This document shows, piece by piece, positions 31,903 through 45,943 of a stretch of 64,000 bases of DNA. The notes beneath the pieces were generated by a model that was not told the DNA's origin, searched no databases, and was given only the letters and a program-made list of their open reading frames with translations. The first letter of the stretch is position 1. The number at the start of each line of letters is the position of its first letter. The position numbers and the translations under genes were made by a program. The stretch is from Rhodeus uyekii (lineage: Eukaryota > Chordata > Actinopteri > Cypriniformes > Acheilognathidae), in assembly GCA_037043235.1 (NCBI GenBank), contig JAWRVZ010000050.1, positions 2,913,501 through 2,977,500 of the forward strand. The letters are read 5' to 3'.

Positions 31903-33860
31903 GCTCCTTTATCCTTGTTTTACCCCTAAACAGTTGCAGTTTAATTGTACGTCAAGAAATATTTATTTTTAATGGACTCGGATGAAATAAGTTCACATTA
32001 CTAACACAGTCTCAAGGGGCAACTGCCAGAATTATCTTACATTTAAATTAAAACAATAAGATCACGGAAATGTACAGCAGATAATACTCTCATCACTGAT
32101 ACCAGACCAACTCTGAATCAAGGTTGATAATTAACACCGATTTTTCATCAAGTTCGCACCCTGAAATAATGTTATTTAAATTATGAAATGGATCAAGTTA
32201 GTCATAAAATCAAATCAACATTGAAACAATATGAAACATTTTGTACAGCAGTTTCTTAAATAAATCTTGCTTGCTTTCTATGACAGTGAATCACATCCGT
32301 TTTGTCTTTTTTCAGAGACTGAGACGTGCAGGACTGAAATTACACGGTTTTTAACCAAAAAGTCACTAAATAAAACAATCATGGATTAAATAACTGCAGA
32401 ACAAACAGCTTTAACCTCTTCAATTATTATTAACCAGGGCTGTGTTTCCCAAAAGTTGATCTGAGAGTCATCGGCACCAATGCTTTAGAGAAACACAGAC
32501 CAGACTGACTTTATTTCTGTAAGACGACTATAAAAGAACGACTGGTTACTATAAATCCACTGGATCTCATGCTGGAGAATCAGAGCGATTATAATCAGCA
32601 ACACATTATTATATATCCACAAAATTACTGAATCAGATCAGAGAATCAGCAACTAGATCAACACTTACACAAAATCACAATCATATTTTTTTTATGTTTT
32701 ATTTTTTATATGTTATGACTTTCCAGGAAATCTCTTTTATTAGAAGAGATTTAGCTTTTCTCTGTAGCAGCAGGTGAATATAAGTTGAAGCTTATGACAA
32801 TAAGACAAAATGCGAGTAATCACACGACTGTGACATTAAATGGTTTATATGTGTGTTTCAAGCCATCTAAAAGGTATTTGTTAACAATGTATATGAAAAA
32901 TGCAGTGCTCATTGACAGCCTTTTGTTAATGTTCGAGTCTATTCTGCATTTATTTAATCAAAGCTTTTTTTCTATGTGAAAATATATATTTTTGAAATTA
33001 ATTAATATTACAAATTTAATTTATTGAATCAAAAATGTATTAATCTTTTTTATCATTTGAATGTTTTTCAATTTCACTTCAGATTAATTTAATGGATGCT
33101 TGATAAAATAATAAAAATATAAATTTCTCTCTTTTTAATATTACCACAAATGTTTGAATGATAATATTTCCACTTAAATATGAAGCATCACAACTGTTTT
33201 CAAGATTGATAGTAATCATAAATGTTTCTTGAGCAGTAAATAAACAGGAGCAAAATATATTCACATAGAAAACATCTATTTTAAATTTTATTTCACAAAA
33301 TTACTGTTTTCACTGCATATGGGATTAAATAAACGCAGCCTTGATGAACAGAAGAGATTTCTATCAAAACCATTAAACAGCTGTAATTGTGTTTCCAAAC
33401 TTTGACAGATTTTCTTATCCTCTCTTTTTTACATTATATATCATCAAGGGTTTGTATTGCATAAACAATCATAAAATTTTTAAATGATTGGCTCTCGTTC
33501 AGCATGAATGCAAATGTTTCCAAGGTCATGAGTATGTTCCTGGCAACAATTATTTCACTTGTAAGCAAATCTTTGTTGTTCGGTGTCTGAATATTCATTA
33601 TTATTCTCCTACTTTACATGATCATAATGTTCATTAAACACTTAGAGATTGTGTTTTAAATGCAATAACACAACGAGCAGCAGGATGAACAGAATATGAA
33701 ACAACAACAATAACCTCCATTTAAAATAAAACCATCCAAACACTCCTTTTTTCATCATTCGAATGAATGATCGGGAATTACATCCCTTATTCCAACACAA
33801 AGAAAACATTTAATATTCAATGTGAGCAGATGCTGATGTGAGTCAGTGATGATCACTCAC
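31903..33860. other. Intron, no gene recognised
   Basis: AT-rich. The segment 32450-32640 (CCAGGGCTGTGTTTCCCAAAAG...) is a dispersed repeat, also at 46560-46750. From about 33625 the sequence matches the flank of the Ig exon at 20787 (from 20340), marking the duplicated exon unit. Confidence 0.45.
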
Positions 33861-34121
33861 CCGATACATTCAGAGTCACTGTATCACTCCATTCAGAGTA
33901 AAAATTATCTGATCCTGATCCTCTGCTGCCGAAACACTCGCACTCCTGTGTTTTCTCTGCTGTGATCTTGATCTCTTTCTCTTTAGTTGTATAATATCTA
34001 CCATCACACCTCCTTGTGTATTCCCATCCTTCCCCCTGTAATTCACATGTGAGAGTAACATTCTCTCCTCTGAATATCTGTGATGGATTCGGCTGAACAT
34101 TCAGAACAGCTTTAGGTTTCT
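33861..34121 (-). CDS. Degenerate cysteine-rich Ig exon D4
   Basis: A 261-nt exon, phase 1/1, splice sites intact (CTTACAG, GTGAGT). It encodes KPKAVLNVQPNPSQIFRGE, VTLTCELQGEG, EYTRRCDGRYY, CECFGSRGSG, NFYSEWSD and VTLNVSG. Compared with its siblings, the core Trp is Arg (TRRC for TWKC), the F-strand Cys is Ser (FGS for FGC) and the YFC Cys is Tyr (FYS). Only the B-strand Cys and part of the extra cluster remain, so the core disulfide cannot form in the usual way. The frame is nevertheless fully open, so it may be spliced in or skipped without shifting phase. Confidence 0.65.
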
Positions 34122-34464
34122 CTGTAAGAAATGAACAAACAGAAGTTATGATTAAACATCTAACAAAGTCAAAGTAAGTGAATTTTCTCCATCTGTTCTA
34201 AACCTGCATAAATGTCACTGCAGAAAAGAAGTTATTATGAAGAACATTTATATTCTAGATGCATTTGATTGGACAGAAAATCTGATGAAGCTGAAGTTCA
34301 GAGTGACGTCATCAAAATCATTGATATCAGCAGAAGTGAGAGACTGGAAGTTTTCAACACTTTTATCTTCTAAATGTGAATTTTGTCATTGTTTTAGAGC
34401 ACAAGCTTAACAGACAGAGTGATAGAGAAAGAGAGAAGGTGTGTGAGAGAAAGTAATAGAGGCC

Positions 34465-34466
<2 letters not shown>

Positions 34467-34563
<97 letters not shown>

Positions 34564-34567
34564 TGTG
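34467..34567. repeat. GT/GTGC compound microsatellite
   Basis: About 46 bp of (GT)n followed by about 14 units of GTGC. Alternating purine-pyrimidine throughout. Confidence 0.95.
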
Positions 34568-35906
34568 TGGGAGAAAGAGAGTTTGCAAGATATCAGAATA
34601 TAATGTTTCTAAAACAAGCACAGTGTTACAAACTCTGAGCTCAGAAACAATGGAGAGAAAATCACGATGGATCAAATTTTTTTTTTTCTCCCACCCTTTA
34701 TTTAAAGAGTTGAGGATTTTTTAGACAAGGTCAAGTATAAGAGAAACCTTTTGAACACTGTCCATCTCTGTTGTATCAAATATAATATCTCTTTATTCTT
34801 ACAGATCTATTTCCCTGTGTTAAATGAACACTGATCAGTGTTGAAGATGATGAGATAATTAAGTCATAATTGAGCATTAATGATGTCACAGAATCACTGA
34901 AGGAAAGAGAAACACAAGAACTTTAAGTGACTTTAGCCTTAGATAAAATCAACTGAAGATAAAAGAGAGTAAATCTGTGAAGATCAGCAGATGATTTAAC
35001 ATCTCCACAAACAGCATTACCAGTGTGACACTCCTGCAGAGAAAAATCATTCAGAAGATCCCCCTTTATTTGAGATGTATGTTGTTTGCAGCTACACTAA
35101 TTATCCGCTAGAGGAAGATTTTGCCAAAGTCAGAGAAAGAGTGCAACAGTTAACACAGAAACGAGCAGATTTTTGTTATCTGTTATACAAAAATATAACA
35201 TACTGTTATTTCTTTCCTTGCAGATTTACTGGAAAACAACCCCATCCCCATTAATGTGTTGCACCAAAAGAGACGTTGACTCCTTTCTCTGTGTGTGACA
35301 CCAGCTTCACACATTACTAACCAGAGACACTTTATTTCTGTTGCACGTCATAAATCATGTGTATCGGTATTAAATCACTTATCAATGGACCAGATAAAAG
35401 CATCAGATGACGCATTACACAGCTTTTTGCACTCAATAATCCAAAAATGTAAAAAAAAAAACTGTTTTGTCCATTCACCTCTTTCACCTCTTTTTTTGCT
35501 CTCTTTTCTTTTCCACAGGCACGTGTAGCAGAGAAATTTTGTTACACCGGATTATAAGTTATACAATCACACTGGATCAGGTTACTCGGATTTGTTCAGT
35601 TTACATTGATTTTGAACAGCTTGAGAATTAAGATTTTAACACAATGCTTTACTCAAGCAAGGGCTTTGCTTGATACTCATTTCTTTAGTCAACTCAATTA
35701 TACATATTTATTTTATTATTTTATGTAGAGCATATTATTTAAGCAAACAAAAACATATATGAAACAATTAACCAGGGTTACACATGTATGTCATTAAAAA
35801 TCTCAGTTTCATTATTTTGTCTACAGATTCTGACCACTGATATTTGTTTCCAAGGCACATTTATAAAAGCCCCTCAAATGTCTTAATCCTAATCCTGGCT
35901 TAATCT
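34568..35906. other. Intron, no gene recognised
   Basis: AT-rich, no splice-flanked exon, no clear repeat ends. A C/T-rich stretch lies near 35470-35515. Confidence 0.4.
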
Positions 35907-35907
35907 G

Positions 35908-36202
35908 TGTTATGATGAGCGGATCGTGTGCGATGCGGAGACAGATGACGATTCAAGGAGATGCAAACAAAAACACTCTTTTTTTGAAAACTAGAAACAT
36001 AAATGGCACACGAGGGTGCACACATGAACGCATAAACAACGTCAACAAGAGACAAAGACATGTGAACACAGGACAGCATTTACAGGAAACATTAAATGAC
36101 ACACAGCTGATGCAACTTGGGAAGTGATTAACGAGAAAGGTGTGGAACAATCTAGAAGACATAGAAGGACCCGGATGTGACAGACGCAACAAGACTGTGA
36201 CA
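35908..36202 (-). mobile_element. Solo LTR
   Basis: Minus strand begins TGTCACAGTCTTGTTGCGTC and ends about CATAACA. Similar in layout to the LTR at 60490-60790 (GTGACAGACGCGACAGGACTGTGACA in plus). No internal region attached. Confidence 0.55.
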
Positions 36203-36423
36203 ATCTGATCCCTGTCTGTGAAACTGTCCGTAAAGTCAAGTTGGTCAAACAAATTAATGCAGTTCAAAATACTCAAAATCCTTATGCAAATTCTTGCCAT
36301 AAATCTCTCAATCATGTTTTACTCAACATGGTAATTTGATAATAAAGAGACATTCAAAAGCAAGTTGGGACAACGATAGAGCATTTAGTTTGACGTCACT
36401 ATAATGAGATTAGAGTTTGATTT

Positions 36424-36825
36424 AGTTGACTGTCACGCGAACGCTGGTGTGCGACGCGAAGAAGCACAGAGCAGACTCGGAGATCAACTGAAACACTTTA
36501 ATAATAAACCAAAACCAAAACGGAACTTAACAGTGCAAACACTGGAGCAGGGAACATCCACATACTAGGCACTAGAGTTGAGCCGGATACTCAGCTGAAA
36601 CGAGTATCCAGTACGGATAAAGCACTTTTGCCGAGTACGATTATATCATACGAGTAATAGGAGTCATTATCTGTGCTCGGATTGAATAAAAATCCTCATT
36701 GGTTAGCTGACTGTGTCTGCGTTCTGTGATAGGCTAGTCACAGCGCCCCTCCCCCACACATGCAGATTTGCTGTGTCCCACGGCTCCGCCCTGCTCAATC
36801 ATGCACAGAACGCTGAGAAGAGAAC

Positions 36826-36866
<41 letters not shown>
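36424..36866. mobile_element. LTR fragment plus DNA-element piece and CT microsatellite
   Basis: GACTGTCACGCGAACGCTGG...ATAATAAACC resembles the left part of the LTR at 35908. At about 36580 a GTTGAGCCGGATACTCAGC/GAGTATCC element begins. A CT repeat spans about 36829-36862. Confidence 0.4.
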
Positions 36867-36867
<1 letters not shown>

Positions 36868-37544
36868 ATTAACGTTTAGGGTTTCTTCAGCTTCAGGTTG
36901 TTTTTTTTACTTCGGTTTGTTTGTAGTACTTATTAACCAGTATAGTTCAGGTAAATGTGTGGTTTGTTCAGACGTGGTGCATTGCAGAATGCGACTATCG
37001 TTGCATCTCTGCCTGTCTGAGTTTTTTTTTTTACTGTCTGCTGTCTCTCCAGTTTTTTGACTTTGCGCAAAAAATAATGATTAAAAATTATGATTTCTTC
37101 ATAATTGCAAACGCATGTGTTGTATTCATTGTTGCAAAATTTGTTCTGTATATAGTTTGTTTGTTATCGTGATCAAAGCCTGTAATGACCTTTCCTTTAA
37201 ATTTGCTTTGCTTTGTGTCACCAGTAGAGGGAGAAAAGTATGTAAGTAAAATGGAAATAGAACAAAGGTCATTCACATTTGCTCTTGAGCTAACACCAAG
37301 CTCAGGAAAATTGTTCAAGCTTAGTAACCCTTTGGGAAGCAGAGCGAGGTATGTTTAGTTTGTTTTCTTGTATTTCTTTGGTAAGATTTAATTTGGGTAA
37401 ATAAAAATAAATAGTTTTTAATCAGCAATGAATATAACAATTTCTGATCAACCCATTTCAATTGCATGATTAAAAATGACATACCGGTTAAAGCCCTGCC
37501 CATTTCTGGGTTAAATCCAGCCCACTTCCTGGTTAGGCCCTGGT

Positions 37545-38650
37545 TCCCTCCCTCCGCTGTTGGTCCGTTTAGGCGCGAAGTCGTGCCTTCCGGGAGGGGG
37601 ACAGGACAGAACATGAAACATGAGTCCATGAATATATTACAAAGTCCAGGGTGGAGCAGGTCGGAAAAAGGGCCAGGCAGAGGGATGTGTCCAGGGAGGT
37701 GCAGATGGGACAAGCAGGCCATGCAACCGAGTTAGACCATGGTGGAGCCAACGGGCCAAGGAACTTGAAGGATGCCACTGGCTCCAGAGACCGAGAAGGA
37801 GCTGGAGCGACGAGCCTCCGAAGGACCAGCGGTAGGCCCGAGGACTGACTCAGAGGCAGAGAGACGGGGGACAAAGAAGGAACCGGGGGGAAGGAGGAGC
37901 CAGTCGGAGCCAAAGGTGGAGTCCAGGAGACGACCGACCAAGCAGATGCCAGAGGGATGAGGGAGCCTGCAGGAGAGGAGTGGAGGAGTGGAGGTGACGC
38001 CGATGCATTGACGGGCCGAGGTGGAATGAGGGGCACCAAGGTCAGAGGTGGAACCTCAGTGCCCCACGATGCCGGTGTGCCGCCAACACATGGTGGCTCC
38101 CAGGTGTTGAGGGAAGCAAGAGTAGGGGCGCGGGACACAGGCGGAGACGGGGCAGGGTACAGACTGGGTAGAGGTGGTGGGAGAGGGAGGCTGGTTGGGA
38201 CATCTGGTGGCTCTGGCCAAGGGAGATCCAGGAGGGGAAACAATTCATCACTGGCCTGGGGACACGGGAGCGCGGACTCAGTCGCGGAGCTCGGGTGGCT
38301 GGTTGGACTGGCTGTCTGGACCGGGGGTACACTCTCTCCAGACATCGCACAACGGCTTCCCACCAACTCGGTTCAGGGGTGTCCTGGAGAGCTCTAGAAT
38401 GGTGAAAGTTCGCCCCGATCCAGATCAGCGTGTTCAGCGAATCATCATCAAGGGGGGCGATGGTAATGCGTGGTAATCCATCGCGGGAAAGTTGTTATTG
38501 GGTGACTAGCCCAGAGACATGGGAACACAGGAGGGCATTTATAGGCAAGAATAACAAGTAACACCTGGCAACAAACAAGGGGGACATGACAACTACGGCA
38601 ACACAGGAGAGACACACAGGAGGAGCGTGACTGGGACATTGACATGATTT
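37545..38650 (-). mobile_element. LTR-retrotransposon remnant with Pro/Ser-rich open frame
   Basis: The minus frame 38366-37569 is open for 265 codons and very rich in Pro, Ser and Leu (SLPLPPPLPSLYPAPSPP). It ends in FIYS-like sequence and PSRKARLRA, followed by a purine-rich tract (CGGAGGGAGGGAACCAG near 37560-37544). I recall similar Pro-rich frames between pol and the 3' LTR of cyprinid gypsy-type elements. The 38400-38650 part resembles a 5' LTR end. No Gag or Pol motifs remain. Confidence 0.45.
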
Positions 38651-38992
38651 TTACCTGTTGGTAATTTACTGATGATGAGATTTATCACTGATCAAGAGTG
38701 TGTGAGGTAATTAAATACTTTATTAAAGTGTTCTTATATTAACACAGAACTATTTATCTATTGTTCAGGTCTGTGTTCACACACGTCTTTACCGGTTATA
38801 TTGTGTTTTTCTGATTTATCAAAACTCTTGCCATGAGTGTTTAAGATCACACTTCAAGTTCAAATACTTCAGATTTAAAATGCATTTGCAAACATTTGCA
38901 TCCAGTTTTATTCTGTTTTGATCATTTGAATTGTTTTGAAGACAAAAAAAGAGAATTAAATAGAACCAGTCCCTGAGGAGTGACAACCATAT

Positions 38993-39463
38993 TGTCACAA
39001 TGGCTGACAAGGTTCCCACCAACGGCCACCGGAGGTCGCACTCACCGGAGTACTAGCTCTGTAGGACTACAATTCCCATGCATCCAATTCCATGGACTAA
39101 TTACCACACACCTGCTTTACATCATCACTACAATTTAAACACCGGATACTCAACGCCTCACTGCGAAGTCTTGTTTTCCTCAACTACATTTCTGAGCATC
39201 ATTTCCCCTGTGTTATCCTTGCCTGTGTTCTGACTCTGCCTCGTTCATCGTGTTTGATTCTGTGCTGCCTGCCCCTTGATTATTGTTTATCTGGATTCTG
39301 GACTCTCATCGTTTGCTGCTTATCCTGACCTATTGCCTGTTATGATCACTCTCTCTGCTTTGCCCTTGACATTGTTGTTCAGCCTGGTGATTCGACCTAA
39401 GCCTGTATGTACCTTGAAACTCTGATCTTAATAAACTGCAGATGGATCTCAACCGTGTGAACA
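38993..39463 (+). mobile_element. Solo LTR related to the 27.3 kb gypsy element
   Basis: Starts TGTCACAATGGCTGACAAGG and shares ordered blocks with the 483-bp LTR: CCCACCAACGGCCACC, GTCGCACTCACC, AGTACTAGCTCTGTAGGAC, CTTAATAAACTGCAG. It is diverged by many substitutions and small indels. No flanking duplication was found. Confidence 0.8.
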
Positions 39464-39504
39464 AAACATCTGAGAGAGAATGACTCTTAATTGTAATGTG
39501 ATGA

Positions 39505-39660
39505 TAGTCAAGTAAAGTCATCTTTATTTATTTGCCGCTTTTTAGAATACAGATTGTTTCAAAGCAGCTTTACAGTGGTCACAGGAAAACATTATAAACA
39601 AATTTTGTTGCATTAAAAGAGAAGGCGAATTAATACAATTGATGAATATTAAGTGTTACG
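39505..39660. repeat. Dispersed LINE/SINE-type tail
   Basis: TCAAGTAAAGTCATCTTTATTTATTTG...CAAAGCAGCTTTACAGTGG is a very common fish interspersed-repeat 3' region. Confidence 0.45.
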
Positions 39661-40180
39661 TTTCCACTAGTAGAGAGAGTTTAGGAGCACAATAATGTTG
39701 AATTCACCATTCACAGAGAGAGAAACTCTCAGCCTCTCCTCATCCTGTGAGGATGATGGTCTTCCAACTCTGTCCTCCACACCAGTACTGACCCTACCCA
39801 GTAATATTTGTCCTGTTATACACTCAGTTCTCTATAAATCATGAGAGTGATTCCCAAATCTGATCATCACTGTTGTCTTTTGCCAACAGAATAAAAAACA
39901 TCCATCATAAAATGCAAATTGGTTTCAATTTTGAGTTATTTTCCTTTGGATGAGGAAGCTGCTGTTTTGAGCATGTGCTCATATTCATGCCGGTGACTGT
40001 ATGAACTGCAGTAAACACATCTCACAGTGTTAAACTCATCATCCATCCATCATTCATCATTCATTTAAACCACCATCCATCATGGGAATGATCAGGAATT
40101 ACATCCCTTATTCCAACACAAGAAAACATTTAATATTCAATCTGAGCAGATGCTGATGTGAGTCAGTGATGATCACTCAC

Positions 40181-40438
40181 CCGACACAGACAGAGTCACA
40201 TAATCACTCGTGTGAGAGCAGAAATCTGATCCTGTTCCTCTGCAGCCGAAACACCTGCACTCCTGTGTTACAAATGCTGTGATCTTCAAATCTCTCTCCA
40301 TAGATGTTTGATCTCCATCATCACACTCCCATCTGTATCTCCATCCTTCCCCCTGTACGTCACATGTGAGAGTAACATTCTCTCCTCTGAATATCTGTGA
40401 TGGATTCGGCTGAACATTCAGAACAGCTTTAGGTTTCT
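40181..40438 (-). CDS. Cysteine-rich Ig exon D3
   Basis: A 258-nt exon, phase 1/1 (acceptor CTTACAG, donor GTGAGT). It encodes KPKAVLNVQPNPSQIFRGE, VTLTCDVQGEG, YRWECDDGDQ, ECRCFGCRGTG, DFCSHTSD and YVTLSVSG. The core Trp, canonical cysteines and the extra WEC, CxC and DFC cysteines are all present. The surrounding 0.8 kb (39950-40760) is nearly the same as 20548-21360. Confidence 0.75.
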
Positions 40439-41517
40439 CTGTAAGAAATGAACAAACAGAAGTTATGATTAAACATCTAACAAAGTCAAAGTAAGTGAAT
40501 TTTCTCCATCTGTTCTAAACCTGCATAAATGTCACTGCAGAAAAGAAGATATTATGAAGAACATTTATTTTCTAGATGCATTTGATTGGACAGAAAATCT
40601 GATGAAGCTGAAGTTCAGAGTGACGTCATCAAAATCATTGATATCAGCAGAAGTGAGAGACTGGAAGTTTTCAACACTTTTATCTTCTAAATGTGAGTTT
40701 TGTCATTGTTTTAGAGCACAACTTTATAGATTACAGTAAAATTCACATATTCATAATAAAATACAAAAAACGTCCATTTTGAGTTTGAGGAGTTTAAACG
40801 TATTCAGTGTATTAATGCTTAAAAAGAGAATGATGTGGAAAAAAATCTAAATACAGAATATTAATATGGAAGATTAATGTAGTTCATTCATTTAAAATAA
40901 CAACATTACTGTGATTCTGTTATCACTGGGAGACGGTGTTCAGAGATGTGTTGCTTGCAAACAGGAATTTTGATCCTCTAATACTAATGTGAAATAACGC
41001 TCTCAGCTCAATGTGTGTGTGAACAGATGCATCAGCTTATCTGAATATCTCAGGAATGTACAGCATTAATTATATACAGCAGAACAAAAGCAGTCAGACA
41101 GTAACGTGTGTGTGGTGTGTGATGGTTTTCAGAGCTTCACACTTTAACTGTATTTATAACTCCTATCTTAATAAAACACGCTGTTACTATGACGAGCGAT
41201 TTCCTCAAACTGTGGATCTGAATGAAGAAGGAGGTTCTTTATCTGAATGAAACACATTCATCTCTCTCACTTTTACTCTCAATCCAGTGAACTCTGTGTG
41301 TCGAACGTCACCAACCGCTGCTCTATAAACTAACTTCAGTTTCACTCTCAACATTTCTGACAACAGTATCTGTAATCAAACACCTTCTGCTGTTCTTCAT
41401 CTGAGAGATTCATGACTAACGGTGAATAACTTCAGTCCTCTAAAGAACAGATCATACAGACGAGAAGAAATACTGATTTTAAATGATCGTTAATCAGATG
41501 TGAATATGAAGACTCAC
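40439..41517. other. Intron with duplicated flank
   Basis: The first 320 bases match introns beside the other cysteine-rich Ig exons. The remainder is unremarkable; a 64-codon plus frame at 41056-41250 has no support. Confidence 0.4.
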
Positions 41518-41754
41518 CTGATACAGTCAGTGTAACAGCATCACTGATGTCTGATCTCTTTGCTTCACAGCTGTATTTCTCTCCATCAGACACTGATGTG
41601 ATGTTGTAGACTCTGTCTGTGTGTGAGACATTTTTACCATCTTTAAACCAGCTGTACGTCCACTGTCCTTGTCCTCCCTGAATATCACATGTGAGAGTGA
41701 CCGTCTCTTCACTGAACACAGGATGATCTGGATTCACCTTCACTGCAGCTTTCA
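41518..41754 (-). CDS. Fc-receptor-like Ig exon D2
   Basis: A 237-nt exon, phase 1/1 (acceptor TTTCTCAG, donor GTGAGT). It encodes VKAAVKVNPDHPVFSEE, TVTLTCDIQGGQG, WTYSWFKDGKNVS, HTDRVYNITSVSDGEKYSC, EAKRSDISD and AVTLTVSG. This is a conventional C2-type domain of the fish Fc-receptor-like/CD22-like group, with the two canonical cysteines, core Trp and the GEKYSC F strand. Joined in frame to D1 and D3. Confidence 0.8.
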
Positions 41755-42257
41755 CTGAGAAACAGAAGTGAATATTGAAATGAATCACTGAATCATGATC
41801 TGCATTATTAACTCAAAATGTCCTTGTGTGAAAAACAGGATGATATTAAAGATCTGTTGTGGTTTCACACACTTACACACTTAATGATGAGGAACTGAAC
41901 ACAACAGTCATTAATAACAAACAGATGAACAAGGTAACGAATTAGACGACAAATGAATGTAATCATTAATTAAGGAGACAAATTAGGAAACAATCAAGAC
42001 TAAACTAAATTAAAGCACAATAAACAAACACATAAGAATGAAAAATCAACTAAACAAACAATCCTGACAGGAGCTGCTTTGAGTTGTTGATTCTGTAACA
42101 CATTTGTGTAATTATTTGTAAGAGCTTTACTACACTTTCTGTGTGTGAAAAACACAAAGGAAAAGGAGGTTTTTAGTAAATCGCTGTTGAGTAACAAACC
42201 CTAAAGAGTCCAAGAAAACAAACTGAAACCGGAACCAAACGTGACATTAATGACATA

Positions 42258-43358
42258 CAGTGGAGTTCACTTATCTTGAATCACGGTTAACTCACCAGTC
42301 CTATTATTTTCTCTTTTTTTTGAAGTGGAACCGCCAAACTGCCTATTTTTCTTAGTATTTTCGATTCTTTAATGTCGATTAGTTAATGTCGCTGAAATCT
42401 AATATCTCGAGCATGAAAAAGGGACAAAATCGTCCCTTCACATGGTTATCTCGTGACTAATGATCGCACCTAGTTCACTGCACATGCGCTGAGTTTGCGT
42501 TGCACGTGGATGGCGGTCCGCTCACGGTTCACTCCCTGTCGTTGATCTCGTCTGAGGGATAACATGCTGAAGCATCCCGCACGTTTTTTGTGATTTTGTG
42601 AGCAATCTTTGTGTTTGGATTGTTGGAGATTATAATTAAAGGTTTGTATCAAGAATCGAAGGTGGTTTTTATTGTGGTGGTTTTACATATGCCTTTTGTT
42701 GTTAGCAAACATATACACAGTACAGTGTATGTACTTTTTTTTTAGATGAATGCCGATCGCTTCATCAAACAAATCGCAACAACACTGTTGTGTAAAAAGA
42801 CACAAAAACTCGAGCATGTACATTCTCATTTAATAACTCACATCATGTACATCAATACATCAATACATTTTCATTTTTCTTTCTTGCAAGGGTTGTTATC
42901 TTTAGCGCTCTGACAGCTGCGCTGATAGGCTGTCTGACCAGTCAATCATGCAAGAAGACGTGATTGGCTGTGCTGCCCTGAGGGCTCTTCTCATCTCATC
43001 CGATGATAAACACAACAGGGACGAGTGCAGCGGGAGAGACTGCTTTTCTGTTCTAATTCTGACTTTTATTGTGTGAATTTTGCGCACAAGCACTGTGTAC
43101 TGAGGCTGAACAATTATGGATAATTGAAGTCATGTGAGTAACATTTGAAATTCGAAATCTTACACATCAGTCTGTGCGGGTTATGTTAGACTTTTTACAC
43201 AAAACACAAAACCCGCTGGCTATAAGAACGTGCGGATTATCTGCTTCTGCGGGTTATATGTGGGAAAATATATGTTAATATATGTAACATATGTTATATG
43301 GGTTATCTCGATGTTTTTTTGCAACCCCCGAGACCGTCGACATAACCAAACTCCACTA
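42258..43358. mobile_element. Mariner/pogo-like non-autonomous element
   Basis: Starts TA-CAGTGGAGTTCACTTAT and ends AACCAAACTCCACTA-TA: inverted termini of about 10 bp flanked by TA, the target used by Tc1/mariner-type elements. It is 1101 bp with no transposase frame; the interior contains GTTATCTCG and GGTTATATG repeats. Confidence 0.65.
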
Positions 43359-43427
43359 TATATATTAATATTAATGTTTATGTATTCATGTTTTTTAATA
43401 TATATTTATGTATATTAATGTTTGAAT

Positions 43428-45258
<1,831 letters not shown>

Positions 45259-45259
45259 A

Positions 45260-45545
45260 TTAATCTGCAATGATCAGTGGCAGCATTCCTGGCCAAAACT
45301 GCCCGTTGGCCTTGGTCCATCATGGCCTCCTAATCACCCCCTTACACTAATTGGCTTCATTGCTCTGTCTCCTCTCCTTAGCTGGTGTGTGGTGAGCGTT
45401 CTGGCACAGGTTGCCGTCGCATCATCCAGGTGGATGCTGCACACCGGTGGTTGAGGTGATTCCCCCCCCCCCCCCCCCCCCCCTAAGCGCTTTGAGCTCT
45501 GGAAAAGCGCTATATAAATGTAACTGATTATTATTATTATTATTA
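45260..45545 (+). mobile_element. L2 LINE 3' end / L2-tailed SINE
   Basis: Contains CTGGTGTGTGGTGAGCGTTC, CATCATCCAGGTGGATGCTG, AAGCGCTTTGAG, AAAAGCGCTATATAAATGTAA and an ATTATT tail. These are standard for fish L2 3' ends. A run of about 19 C interrupts it at 45463-45482. Confidence 0.7.
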
Positions 45546-45943
45546 TTAATTAAACTTTTAGAGTAATAAATCCACCTGTGTCTTACCTGATTTAAGCAGC
45601 TCTTTAGCTTGTTTGTGGAAATAATTATTACACAATAATTATAACATTATTTATCTCCACATTATCCTTAAAACAGTAGGGATACAGAACAGAACAGAAC
45701 AGAAAAAGTGCATGAAAGATAATATTAGAAGAAGCATAATGAGGCATTTTAAAGAAACAAGCAGGAAACAGAATAAACTGAGCTGGATTCAGTAAGCAGT
45801 TCTTCATCTGAGAGAATCATGATTAACGGTGAATAACTTCATTCCTCTAAAGAACAGATCATACAGAAGAGAAGAAGAAAAGTGCTGAACCACAAGTACT
45901 GACTGTAAATGATTATTAATCAGATGTGAATATGAAGACTCAC

